64,000 nt of DNA from Carpediemonas membranifera (lineage: Eukaryota; Fornicata). Where the stretch lies: the NCBI GenBank assembly GCA_019828565.1, contig JAHDYR010000035.1:124001-188000 (forward strand), written 5' to 3'. Below are positions 38,568 through 48,640 of the stretch, piece after piece. The notes under the pieces are model-generated. The model was not told the origin of the DNA, did not search any database, and worked only from the letters and a program-made list of their open reading frames with translations. The position numbers and the translations under genes were made by a program. Position 1 is the first letter of the stretch; every line of letters starts with the position of its first letter.

Positions 38568-39593
38568 ATGGAGAGGAAATTTGGCAAATTCGGTACCAGA
38601 CGCATCAGCGACCATCCTCTCACGTATGAATGCGTCTGTGGAATCACTAGGCCGCGTTCTGACCTTCGCAACCAAGGGCTGAAGGAATATGACGGAATCA
38701 GGTACACGCATGACTGCCCCTTCACCCTGAGCAAGCTTGTGAACCGCCGCATCGTTATCCTGCTCGAGCCAGTCCATGGCTTCGAAGCACCTACTTGTGC
38801 GAACCCGGTCTTCACTGTCACCGGGCTTGCTGGCTCCGAGGGGTACCACAAGCGCATGAAGGCCATCCTCGATCTCGTCAGCGACGAGTGGCTCACCACG
38901 GTTGCCGTCAGTTTCGTCTCGACGACCCACCTCGGCTCCATACTGCAACAGTTGGCTGCAGAATTCGCCAATTTCGAGACATTCTGGGTTGTTTCTGGCC
39001 ACAGCGAGACCACAACGTCGAGAATGATCGTTAATGCGAGCGCTAACGAGTTCCTGTACCTTCACGATATCGTACAGATGATCCTCTTCGCTTTCCGTGA
39101 GCCATCCCTCGTCACCACCAGCCGGGTTCGGCTCATCTACTTCGCCACCTGTACCGGAGCGGACAATAGCGAGTTCTCTCTGCTTAAGCAGTCCATTTCG
39201 ACCCAGGCATACGAGCATACGTGCATCATTCTCACTCCGGAGAAAATGCTTGCCAACGAACTCGTCCTGCAGGACTGCTTTTGGCTCTACCGCACTACAT
39301 GCATGGACAACCCGCTCCACTTCGTCTCGCGTTACTTCTCCGGCTATGGGCTCGCACCTGGCACAGCAGGGAGACGGGTTATCGCGAATGGATCAATGTC
39401 CATAACCCCGGGCGCGATTGAGATCCTCACAGCCACTCAGTTCCGCACGCCAATCCCTCTTCCCGAGATGGTCGACCTTGTTTCTGAGGTACTTGCATAT
39501 AGACCACTGCAGAGATCTCCGGCGGATGTTATGGCCTCGCGCTACATTACTGAGATGACAGTTGCGCACAGAGCGGCACTGGAAGACACTTAA
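38568..39593 (+). CDS. Unknown 341-aa protein with N-terminal Cys/His cluster
   Basis: The frame is open from 38,496, but the first ATG that makes sense is 38,568 (MERKFGKFGTRRISDH). Residues 20-55 contain YECVCGITRPRS and YTHDCPF, a possible C-x-C...H-x-C metal site. The remainder is a mixed alpha/beta protein with a WVVSGHSETTTSRM strand-loop and hydrophobic strands (LVTTSRVRLIYFATCTGA). I recognise no family. It is an intact ORF, convergent with the PHD-like gene at 39,618 (24 bp between stops). Confidence 0.6.
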   Translation: MERKFGKFGTRRISDHPLTYECVCGITRPRSDLRNQGLKEYDGIRYTHDCPFTLSKLVNRRIVILLEPVHGFEAPTCANPVFTVTGLAGSEGYHKRMKAILDLVSDEWLTTVAVSFVSTTHLGSILQQLAAEFANFETFWVVSGHSETTTSRMIVNASANEFLYLHDIVQMILFAFREPSLVTTSRVRLIYFATCTGADNSEFSLLKQSISTQAYEHTCIILTPEKMLANELVLQDCFWLYRTTCMDNPLHFVSRYFSGYGLAPGTAGRRVIANGSMSITPGAIEILTATQFRTPIPLPEMVDLVSEVLAYRPLQRSPADVMASRYITEMTVAHRAALEDT

Positions 39594-39617
39594 AGTTCAA
39601 AAATCTCCCTATTTAAC

Positions 39618-40838
39618 TTACTCAATTGGCTTCATATCCGCCACCTTCTGGTAGACAGTCATACACTGGTCGCAGAACCTGACACGATAGTCCTGGCCGT
39701 CGAGATGGAACTCAGCATAGCTGAAGTGTTTCTCTTCGCAGAACCAGTTTAGGCACGCCCGGCAGACGCCAGTGTCCTTTGTCGACTTGTCTCCGTCCTT
39801 GATACACGCGTGACATCTGTTAGACCTTCCTGCCAGACTGCAAGCTGCGCAAACCTTTCTGTTCTTACCATCAATCCTCTTCTCTCTGACACACTGAAGA
39901 TGCATGAACTGATGGCAGAGATAGCACGTTTCATACTCGTTTCTTTTCATGTTTGGGTTGAAGTACCATTCAGGTGAGGCACAAACAGCGCATGCGAACA
40001 GTAACTTACGCTGATATAGCTTCAGAAACGTCGCTTGCTTGAGGGCGGGGACCTTATCGTTCATTTCAACGGCCTTGGGTGACTGCTTGAGGAGATCAGT
40101 GACAGTTGTGGAGAGTGAAGCCGTCACCATCGCGGCAACCTCCTTCAAGTCAGCCTCTTCGAGCCTCGATCGCTTCTGAGCAGGCTCATGCATCTGCGCA
40201 TCAAAATTAAGCTTCTTGACGGGGGAATCAGGCTTGATGGTAGCCAAGTCAGCTCTTTTTCTGAGCTTTGGTACCAATGTTGTCACTGGAGTCTTTGTGG
40301 GTGTCTCTGCGGGTGTTTCTGCTGGGGTACGTGGCTCAGGCTGGAGCTTGCGATGCTTGATCCTGATTACAACGGCTGGAGGCCATTGAATGCCGGTGCA
40401 AGTGATCAGACTGGAGACATCGTGGAGTCCAAGTCCCCGAAACAGCACAGACATCCTGTTTCTAAACTCCTGCAAGTGTTCAGCTGCATTTGCTCTGTCT
40501 CTGACAACCAGGTAGGGTATCTTTGTGCCAATGAGCTCTGTGCCACCCTTTCTACTTGCCACAAATGCCTGAATGGGCTCAGTAGTCGTGCGCCTGACGG
40601 AGTTTGCAATAGCAATCTTGCGAAAGCCGTTGCAGAGGCCCGATATCACATCCTGCATGCCAAGGAGAGCGCGATGAACGTCAGAGGTCGTCAGACCGAT
40701 AGTTGGGATGTCCGCGACGTCGAAAAAGCATTCCAGGAAGCTAGTCACGAACAGCCGGCGGTACTCTGTTCTCTTATCCGATCCGCAAGACGTGCCCTGC
40801 GAAATCTCAGCTTTCTTCGCAGTTTCACTGGTCGTCAT
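39618..40838 (-). CDS. PHD-like zinc-finger protein, 406 aa (paralogue of 29,425-30,612)
   Basis: An intact ORF from ATG 40,838; TTTAAG lies about 10 nt upstream. The N-terminal globular half ends with GIQWPPAVVIRIKHRKL, matching in position the WQPPVSRYISIP of the paralogue. A Pro/Thr repeat linker follows (TPAETPAETPTKTP), then a basic NLS-like stretch and the zinc region: FACAVCASPEWYF, YETCYLCHQFMHLQCV, RKVCAACSL, NRCHACIKDG, GVCRACLNWFCEEKHF and RVRFCDQCMTVY. This is an extended PHD/RING-like cross-brace array, probably a chromatin reader or E3-like scaffold. Confidence 0.65.
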   Translation of the reverse strand: MTTSETAKKAEISQGTSCGSDKRTEYRRLFVTSFLECFFDVADIPTIGLTTSDVHRALLGMQDVISGLCNGFRKIAIANSVRRTTTEPIQAFVASRKGGTELIGTKIPYLVVRDRANAAEHLQEFRNRMSVLFRGLGLHDVSSLITCTGIQWPPAVVIRIKHRKLQPEPRTPAETPAETPTKTPVTTLVPKLRKRADLATIKPDSPVKKLNFDAQMHEPAQKRSRLEEADLKEVAAMVTASLSTTVTDLLKQSPKAVEMNDKVPALKQATFLKLYQRKLLFACAVCASPEWYFNPNMKRNEYETCYLCHQFMHLQCVREKRIDGKNRKVCAACSLAGRSNRCHACIKDGDKSTKDTGVCRACLNWFCEEKHFSYAEFHLDGQDYRVRFCDQCMTVYQKVADMKPIE

Positions 40839-40872
40839 ATTCTCATCTTAAACTGCGCAGGTGTTGACGACA

Positions 40873-41088
40873 ATGTTCCGGTTATCCACGAACGAAAGGC
40901 TTAATCATATGACCAGTTGCCTCCATGAAGTCGGCAAGATACAAGATTCTGTTCGAGAAATACGAAATCACATCACTGGGCTGAATTGCGAGGGTTTGGT
41001 GAATGAGAGGCTGAATGACACACAACACGTTCTGGAAGAGATAGGAGATATGTTTATAGATGTAATACAGCAACTTAAAGACCACTAA
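40873..41088 (+). CDS. Small helical ORF (71 aa), doubtful
   Basis: ATG at 40,873, with a second ATG at 40,912. The product is amphipathic and charged (GKIQDSVREIRNHITGL, QHVLEEIGDMFIDVIQQL), like a short coiled coil. It lies divergent to the PHD-like gene, 34 bp from its ATG. No homologue is recognised; it could be a gene remnant. Confidence 0.3.
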   Translation: MFRLSTNERLNHMTSCLHEVGKIQDSVREIRNHITGLNCEGLVNERLNDTQHVLEEIGDMFIDVIQQLKDH

Positions 41089-41178
41089 CACGTTATTATC
41101 ACTTTGAATAAGCAATGAATGGTTATGCAACATCAGCACCTACCTACGAATCACAAGAATGCCCCTAGCACGTCGTAT

Positions 41179-41292
41179 GCAAGCAAAAATGAGACTTACC
41201 CGTACCTTCCGCACGTTTCTCTACGTTTCACAAACGTTGGTGAAACGTGTGAAATAGTGAAAAAGATACGGGTGAATCTCATTTTTTCTTGC
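41179..41292. repeat. 114-bp foldback (imperfect palindrome)
   Basis: The outer arms (GCAAGCAAAAATGAGA and the complement of TCTCATTTTTTCTTGC) match at 15 of 16 positions, continue as ACCCGTA(C/T)CTT, and the centre holds a perfect CGTTTCAC/GTGAAACG pair around 8 nt. It looks like a small MITE or foldback element, 45 bp from the truncated end of the DIRS-like element. Confidence 0.7.
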
Positions 41293-41336
41293 AGTTTCTT
41301 GTGCAAAAGGGTGTTTATCCTCCGTATATCCCCGGA

Positions 41337-43735
41337 TTAACTGGCCATTCTAACAGTATGCACGAGACCGACAATGAGTTCATCGGTGACTGGCTGGAGC
41401 GATTTCGTCTTCGCGTCCGTTCTCGCAGCCCGCTTCCGTTCCGAAATCTTGTGGCCCAGCGCACGCCAGATCGGATCCTCATCCGACACGACGACTCCAC
41501 GAGACCGCGCGAACTCCCGCACGTTCGCACGATACTGGGCTACCGTCTCACCTCGAAGCCCCTTCGTCTCGGCGGAGTCGACAACAAACTCAACGAGCTG
41601 GGCAACCGTCGGTACCCAGGCATCCGCGCCATCCTGCGTCCAGCCACGCTCGGCAGCGAAGCGGATTATGGCCTTCTCAGCACTGACGCGCTTCCGAGCC
41701 GTTGCGTCCGTCAGCCCCGTCGCGAGGAAACTGGCAGACCGCGCAGACAGATCCGGTCCTGCGACTCGCTGCAGCCGCAGAGCCAGCTGCTCCTGGCTCT
41801 TCGACCGGGGCCGACCTGATGCACCCTCGCCCGCCTCCTCCTGTGACTCAGAGAGGACCAAGGTGTGGGACTCCGCGCCGAGGGTGAGGTGGACGCGTAT
41901 GCCGCTGTCCCGCATGAGGTTCCACCACGGAGGGAGATGCGCCGAGGCTGGGATCGTCACCTTCAACGTGGCCGGGCGAACACCTGTGGGTCGGTCGAAC
42001 CACGCCCTGACGGCCTCATCCGCGGTTCCACCTGCGAACAGCACCCAGGACGCACCGGTCCATCGGGGCATGACCGGCGACACGGCCCCGTACTGGTCAC
42101 GAACACCGCTGATCGCTGCGTTGGCCAGCTTGTCCTCTCCGGCCAAGTCTGCCTGTCCGGTGACCTCGTCCAGCTGGGCCACCGACCCCTCTGTCACAGG
42201 CTGCCCCGACTCGTGGGCGGTGATGATGATGTCGCGCACGAGTGACGACCGCCCCTGGAAGTACGACGCGCCGCTCTCGTTCCTGGGCCGGCCCACCCAC
42301 TCTGCGGGCGGGACCATCAGTGGGACAAGGTGCGGCTGCTGGGTTGAGAAGAACCTGGTGGTGAGGTCCCTCACGTCGCACTGTGCGGGGCGCCATGCCT
42401 TCAACGCGCTCGCCCGCTCCGACTCACACTCCGCGTACTGGAGCCGGGAGACGGCGTCTGCGATGTTCTCCGTTGTCGGGACGTAGAATACTAGAAGGTC
42501 AAGGTCCAGACGCTGGACGATCGACCACACCTCCTCGCAGCGCTTCAGGATGGGGGACGACTTGGTGAACCCCTTCCTCAGCGCATGATACGCGTTGGTG
42601 TTGTCGATGTACAGCGCTACGCTGGTGCCCGGGCGGACGTCGAGACGGTCGAGCGCCATGGAGACTGCCTGCACCTCCTTCGCCGCGATGATCTCGTCGG
42701 GGTCGGCCCCCTCCTGGGCCATCATACCAGTCCCAAGATCGATCGCTCCGAGTTGGCCATCCGAAGCATCTGTGGCCAGGACAAGGCCGAGCGGCCTGAC
42801 GGCTAGGCGCCGCCAGGCGTTTGCCTTCGCCGCGTCTACGATCATAGCCGCCGCTGCCTTGGCAAACTCGTCGAGGTGGACCCTGGCACGCGTCCTGTGA
42901 CCAGCTTCAGTCGCTTCTAGGCAGTGTCTGATGGGGGCTGCCCAGACGCGGACCATCGGGTAGGCCCAGTAAGCGAACTCCAACTTGCCTAGCAGCGTGC
43001 GAGCCTCCTGCATGCTGAGGGCAGCGCCGGGACGTAGCCATCCCTCCAGTGCCTGGACCAGGTACTCTGCCTTATCCGCCGGCAGCCTGACCATCTGCTC
43101 CGGGTCCGCCTGCCACTCCAACCCTCGGAACACGACCTGGTGGGCTGGCTGCCTGGTCTTCCGGGCCGACTCGGCGAACCCCGCAAGACGGAATGCGCCG
43201 ATCGCCACGTGGGTATCCGTTGCGGCGGCGTCATCGATGAGGTGGTCGACGGAGACGCCGAGGGCCCGCACTAGACCCACGACCGGCTGGGTGAGCATCG
43301 TGAAGGCCTCCGGAGAGGTGGAAGACCCCATGCTCAGCACCTTGAAGCGCCAGACGTCATCACCCAGGCGGAAGGCGAACCGATTGCACTCACCCTCGGC
43401 GAGCGGCACTTGGAAGAACCCTTTCTCGAGGTCCATAGTGCCCGCCTCACCTGCGCGGAGGAAGAGCGGCGGAAGCGGCTCGTAGGAGTAGCACCTGCGG
43501 CCCAGGTAGGTATTCTGATGTCGAGCATTGAGGATAGGACGCATTGTGCCGTCCTTCTTCATCTCAAGCCGGAATCGTCCAGTGACGATATCCCCTAGCT
43601 CGACATCCGGGACCCTCTCGGTGAACCCTGCCTCCTCGAGCTTGCGCGCCACCGCGAGCGCCTTGGGCAGCATGTCTTCCGTGAGGTACCCCGCAGAGTC
43701 CTCATCGAATGGGGCGGGGGTGCCACCCACGGCGG
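41337..43735 (-). CDS. DIRS-like pol: RT, RNase H and core-binding domain of tyrosine recombinase
   Basis: About 800 codons in one frame. RT: GRFRLEMKKDGTMRPILNAR, AGTMDLEKGFFQVPLAEGE, MGSSTSPEAFT and a catalytic box HLIDDAAATDTH (LIDD for YxDD, common in DIRS elements). RNase H: LVLATDASDGQLGAIDL, AAKEVQAVSMALDRL, LYIDNTNAYHALRKG and FYVPTTENIADAVSR. After a 150-residue spacer comes a SAM-like recombinase N-domain (TARKRVSAEKAIIRFAAERG, LRGETVAQYRANVREFAR). The protein stops at VHTVRMAS, before any catalytic Arg or Tyr. The frame joins the gag ORF if one C is added to the C5 run at 43,716 (plus-strand G run), so gag-pol was probably one ORF. Confidence 0.75.
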
Positions 43736-44832
43736 CGTGTAGCCGCTCATGGCCCACTCGACGACCTCCTCTGGTGCGTTCATGGCGTCTAGGAAGTCGG
43801 GGTCCAAGGCGCCACCCGGGCGGAAGGGGACCTGAGGCGCCACCCTCAGTGTCTGCTTGAGCGTCTCCACGCACAATGGATCTGCTCCCTTCCACCGGTC
43901 CGCCATCACCGCATGGACCAGTTCCAACACGGCAGCCCGACCCTCTACGGTGGCGAGGGCCTGGGCGACTTCGGCGGGCTCGACGGGGACCCTGAGGTCT
44001 CCGGAGGCTTCATTCGGCTCTACGGGGGCTTGACCCCCGGAGACAGCATCCTGAGATGCCTCGGCGCTGGGCTCGAGGACTCGCGGCTGCTCGACGCCCA
44101 GCTGGGCGGAGACTGATGCCGGCTCGACTGGACCCATACTCGTGGCGGACCCGGAAGCTTGGCGCGCGGTCGGAGCATGCGCGCGCTCGACGGTGGTAGT
44201 CGACCCACCGGAGACTGAGGCCATCCCAGGCCGCTCGACGTTGTTTCCAACGGAGACTTCGGCGTCTTGGGCTGACACCGGCTCAACAGAGGCCGACGTA
44301 GGTCCTCTGGAGACTTTCCCCCGCCTTCTCCTGTTCTTCTTCCGTTCTCGTGACGCGGCCCGCGTATCTCCACAACCTAACTCAACTCGGCTCGGCTCAA
44401 CACAATACGATTGGCGTTTACTCTTCATTCGGGAATACTTCCTCGGGATCTCGTGAAGAGAGTCGGAGGTGAGCCCAGCTGCTGCACCGACCTCTTCACG
44501 GAGCTCCCTCAGGTTCTCCACCGTCAGAGCAAACCCATCGATATCGAACCTGCGCATGCGGCTAGCAAGGAGGTTAACGACGTAGGAGACCCCCTTGGCG
44601 TCAGGGACCTTGCGGAGTAGCTCGAGAGTGTCTAGCATCAACCACAGCTGCTGGGAGTCACAGCTGGGCGGCTCGTCGTAGAGGGAGTACGCTCGTCCTC
44701 CCATTTGATGGCTGTCGGGGCCTTGCCACCATTGGCGATGGTAAGTCGGGCGTCGCGCACGGAAGAGCGGCCAAGCACCGCGGAGGATATTACGGACATG
44801 AAGGACTGCGATGTCTGAGGATTCTGGGACAT
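43736..44832 (-). CDS. DIRS-like gag region
   Basis: ATG at 44,832 (MSQNPQTSQSFMSVISS). A frame change near 44,690 leads to DEPPSCDSQQLWLMLDTL, then a basic stretch (SRERKKNRRRRGKVSRG), a long low-complexity region of VEPxSxxQ-like repeats (VEPVSAQ, VEPASVSAQ, VEPNEAS, VEPAEVAQ), and a helical domain (VLELVHAVMADRWKG) ending in EEVVEWAMSGYTPPWVAPP, which runs into pol. Nucleocapsid function is inferred from position. Confidence 0.6.
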
Positions 44833-45116
44833 AAAAGAAAAGGAGGCCCTAGAACGGACAGGTTCTCGGGGGATGACTCGAAACCGACTCCCGCTCTGAT
44901 TGATTTGATTCGCCGACTCGGCGAGTCGACTCCGCGCACTCGCGTGAAGTCAGTAGCAACAATCACTCTTCTTTAAACCCAGCGCTTCATGGATCCAACA
45001 CCCCAATCGACTGCAGAGCTTTAAACCCAGCGACATCACAGCAGCATTCTATAGTTTAGTCGACTCTCTCGGTCACAATCGTCGTACGACCAAATAATAA
45101 TAACATAAAACGCGCC
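44833..45116. other. Spacer between DIRS-like element and kinesin gene
   Basis: Contains two TTTAAACCCAGCG repeats 50 bp apart and a CGCCGACTCGGCG/GAGTCGACTC palindromic cluster at about 44,913-44,930. No gene. It may include the left terminal repeat of the element and the 3' flank of the kinesin gene. Confidence 0.4.
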
Positions 45117-48100
45117 TCACTTCCCAGCGCGCTGTATGACCTCCTCTGCCGTGAGCTTGCGCCGCACCATGGGCGGAGTCCGTCTGTGCCTACCGTTCGG
45201 GTCGATCCCGTTGTCTGTCAGAATCTGACGGTACTTCCGCAGCACACCTTGCAGGATCTCCTTCTCCTGGGAAAGTCTCGAGTTCGCACCCTCGGCCCGC
45301 TCCCGCTCGGACTCGGCCTCGCGAAGACGCTCAGTGAGGGCCTCTTGCTTCTCGCGCTCGGAATTCAGGGCTGCCTCCGCCTCTTTGAGACGACTTTTCG
45401 CGCTCGACTGCGTAATCGTCAGGACCGTCTGGAACTCATAGATGCGCCGGGTGGCGTTGTCGCGGTCATTTTCGGCTTCTCGGAGTTTCAACTCGAGTGT
45501 GTTAATCTCTTTCCGATAACCAGACCCGACTCGAATCAACTGATTCCACATAGATCTGATCTCTCCAGGATCCATAAGCTTAATATTGTCGATATCCAGC
45601 AGATACTGGCCCATACTCTTGACCGCCGCCTGCTTCTTCCTCAAGCTGTCGAGTGTGTCAGCTCTAAACTTCATCTCCTGCTCGATTCTTTCGAGTTCAT
45701 CTCTGAGCAGCGCCACGGTCCTCTGCTGCGGCTGTACCTCTTCGACTGCGGTCCGCTCAATCATCCTAGCCTCGCTCCGCATGCGGTTATAATCATTGAG
45801 CAGAGCTTTGAACTTCTCCTGGACGTCCGTGTCGCACCTGTTCTTCTTGAGCTTCTCCGCTGTGACTTGAATGCTCGACTCCATTGTAGCAACCGTCTGG
45901 AGCAGCTCGGCGTACTTGGGCTGCAGGACTGACGATCGGTTCAAGCTCACGGTCTCCGCGTCCTTCAGCTCACGGCAGAGCTGCTCGTGGCGGTGCTGGA
46001 GCTCTGTAAGACGGCGAGACTCGCGCTCGATGTGGGCAACAACCTCGTCAGCACGAATGAGCTCGCCGATCTCCTCCACTGTGAATCTCCCGTCGGCCTT
46101 CTCCGAAGCTGGGGTCGCTGTTGTCGTCGGTTCGGGGCGGGGTGGCACAAGGGGCTGGGACCTGGGTGCTGCAGTGACTGGTCGGGAAGCTGTGATCGAG
46201 CGCCGGATGCCGTTGCCGTTGGGTCTGGCACTGCCGCCCTTGAAAAAGGCAAACTGGCTTGGGTCGGGCTCAACACGGGTAGTGGGCCGGCCAGCAGCTG
46301 TACTCGGCCTCTGGTTAACCCCCTCGGCCACAAGCTGGCCGAGTGACGCACCCTGAGGCGTGGAGGGCCGCATACTCGCCGGGGTACCCCTGGTAGGCGT
46401 GTGGGCTGGGGACGAGGCTGGTCTGGCGGACCGTGGGGGCGTCGAAGGTTGAGGCTTAGTTGCCGGCTCGGCGTTGTCTGCCGTAACGGGGCTCTCCTTC
46501 TTCTCAAACACTCGGTCAGACTCGAACCCAGACTCGTCGTCTGACGTCTCTGTTGTGTCAGATGGGTCGAACACGGGCGAACGGATCACAAGCTCATCGT
46601 CCACAGCCGCGGCCGTCGCGGGAATGTTGATCGGGGCAGGGGTCGACGGCTTGGCGGCCGGGGTACTCGCCTCATCGTTCTTTGTCTCCACAAGCATGGG
46701 CGCCTGCACCTCATCCTCCTCGCTCTCCTCATCGTCATAGGCGTCGCTCTCGGAGTCGGATGGGTCGAAGCGGGGCGACCGAATGCCCAAGCCTCTTCCC
46801 TCGCCCAGATCTTCCCGTGGGGTGAGTGTCGCGTCGGCGTCCTCGTCGATAAGAACCATGTCCATCTGCTCGAGTTCCAGGGCGTCTGGCTCTGCCCTAG
46901 AAGAGGGTGGGCGGGAGGTTCGGTTGTCTGATTTGTTCGCATCATTTGATGAAGACTCAGAGCCCTGGCCGGGCGGAGCTGAATGGAGGTCCAGGCGGGG
47001 CGGGGCTGCACTGGGGTTCAGGAGTGGTGTGGCAGGCTTAGGGAGCTGCATACGGCGACGCGTGCCCGCGGGGGTGGTTGACCTTGCCCTGTTCGACGCC
47101 TCGACCCGACGAGACTCCTCCTCGTCGTCGGCCGGGTCGTCTCGGCCCACGGCTTGGTCGACAGAGGCCGCACGCTCGCGGGCAGTGGGTCTGTTACGGG
47201 CCTCGTCAAGTTGCTCCTTGAGGGCCTCGATGCGGGCCTTGAGGTCTTCGATGTAAAGATCCCGGTTCTTCTCTTCAATCTTGCACGGCTTGTTGACAAC
47301 CAAGCGGGCACGACGAGCATATGTCACGGTCGAGAATATCTCCGAAAAATTCGTATCAGCCGAAGATACGCAGGCGACCATTGTGGTCAGCGAGTTACCA
47401 CCCAGGCTGTCTCGCAACACGCTTGTGAGCTGCGAATCTCGGTAAGGGATATAGCTATCGCCGCGGTGGAGGGCATTGATTACGTTACCCAGCGCCAAGA
47501 GACCCAGGTTGATATTGATTGCCTCTCCAAGACGCTTGCCGTCGGTCCCAGCCTTCTTCTGGGACTCAGAACCTGCCAGGTCGACCAGGTGGAGCTTGCT
47601 TGCCACATACCTGCCGGGCCTGATCTCTTGTTGGAGATTAATGGTGAATATCGCGTGCGATCTGGACGATTGTTCGTTCATGAGGGTCGACCCGGAGGCG
47701 CGATACTCCCCAAACGTGCGGAAGAGTGTCATGATCTCGTCGTAGGATTCCACGACCTTCTTTGCCGCGTTCTTGACGTGTTTGATAATGGTACCCGGAA
47801 GGTGTTCCTTCGAATGTGGATGCGACGACCTTTGGTTGGGCTTCAGTAAATCACGCAGCCCCTCCATGTAAATCTCGATATATGACACTGATATCCTAGT
47901 CGAGGGGCGTCTGGTGACTTCTGACTTAAAGATGTACTCGACGGCGCGAGGGATGATACCGAGATGGCTGTCGGTGTCGTCCACCTGCGGGGCTTGCGCC
48001 ATGGTGTAGGTCTTGCCTGTGTTAGCTGTGCGGGGGGTACTGACCTGAACCAGTCTGGCCGTAGGCGAAGATGGTTCCGTTGTAGCCAGAGAGGAAGGAA

Positions 48101-48324
48101 TCGAGAAGGGAGACGGTTTCGGAGAAGACTTGCTGCTGTGATGAGGATTCCCCGAATACATGGTCGAAGGAGTACCGGTGATCGCCGATGATAACTGATT
48201 TCTCGTCCTCCGAGGCCTGAACGCATGGATTGGCATGCTCCTTGTACTCCTTTGCGAGCATCGGCCGCACCCGAAGGCAAACCTTCACTGATGACTGCTG
48301 TTTCTTCTGATCGTCTGCTGTCAT
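45117..48324 (-). CDS. Kinesin-4-like motor protein, 1,059 aa, one intron
   Basis: ATG at 48,324 (MTADDQKKQQSSVKVCLRVR). A 28-nt intron at 48,017-48,044 splits the P-loop codons; splicing gives AYGQTGSGKTYTM exactly. Motor motifs in order: VKVCLRVRP, FDHVFG, the P-loop, NEQSSRSHAIF (switch I), HLVDLAGSESQKK (switch II), LGNVINAL, IPYRDSQLTSVLRDSLGGNS and YARRARLVVNKP. The last two and the SQKK insert are closest to the kinesin-4 (KIF4/KIF21) family. After the motor (about 350 residues) come a neck coiled coil, a 350-residue Ser/Pro/acidic disordered region, and C-terminal coiled coils. It is an intact housekeeping-type gene and anchors this part of the window to the host. Confidence 0.92.
48017..48044 (-). 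other. Spliceosomal intron (28 nt) in kinesin P-loop
   Basis: On the minus strand it starts GTCAGT and ends CTAACACAG. Removal reconstitutes the invariant kinesin P-loop, which makes this the best-supported intron in the window. Confidence 0.95.
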
Positions 48325-48640
48325 GAGAGAAAATGAGCAGAAGGGAGAAAGTTTGTCGCGCAGGTTTCGTTAAGCGCAAAACTGCGAGTCAACCAATTGA
48401 AGTCTGCTAGACGATTGAGAGTTACTTTACTGCTTGCACTGTGCACTCTATGATACTTCACCAATATGACCGAACACTGCATGTATGCGGGCTATGTTAT
48501 ACATGACATGCGCCCCACAAGTATTTACTCCTCTATTGCGTTTGCTAATTAATCTCGAGATGATTTGATGGATCGACGTCGACAAGAATGATGTCTTCCA
48601 TGCACATGGATACTCGCTGAGTGATGTGCCGCCCGCAGCA

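Larger units (their letters stand above)
41337..44832 (-). mobile_element. DIRS-like (tyrosine-recombinase) retrotransposon, 3'-truncated
   Basis: A minus-strand element with a gag-like ORF followed by RT, RNase H and the first domain of a tyrosine recombinase, the hallmark order of DIRS-type elements. It stops at 41,337 before the catalytic recombinase domain. Upstream of the gag ATG (44,832) the 44,833-45,116 spacer contains two copies of TTTAAACCCAGCG (44,973 and 45,022) and a CGCCGACTCGGCG palindrome that may be part of its terminal repeats. Confidence 0.8.

Noticed and set aside
38493-39320. 275-codon minus-strand ORF opposite the 341-aa gene
   Set aside because: The plus-strand frame has a proper ATG, promoter-side hairpin and balanced composition. 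The antisense frame has none of these.
41374-42486. 370-codon plus-strand ORF opposite the DIRS-like pol
   Set aside because: It lies exactly antisense to RNase H and the recombinase domain, is Ser/Arg/Ala-rich and has no motifs. It is a shadow frame.
45186-45932. Plus-strand ORFs opposite the kinesin
   Set aside because: The kinesin reading frame is certain from motor motifs and coiled coil. Antisense frames are by-products.
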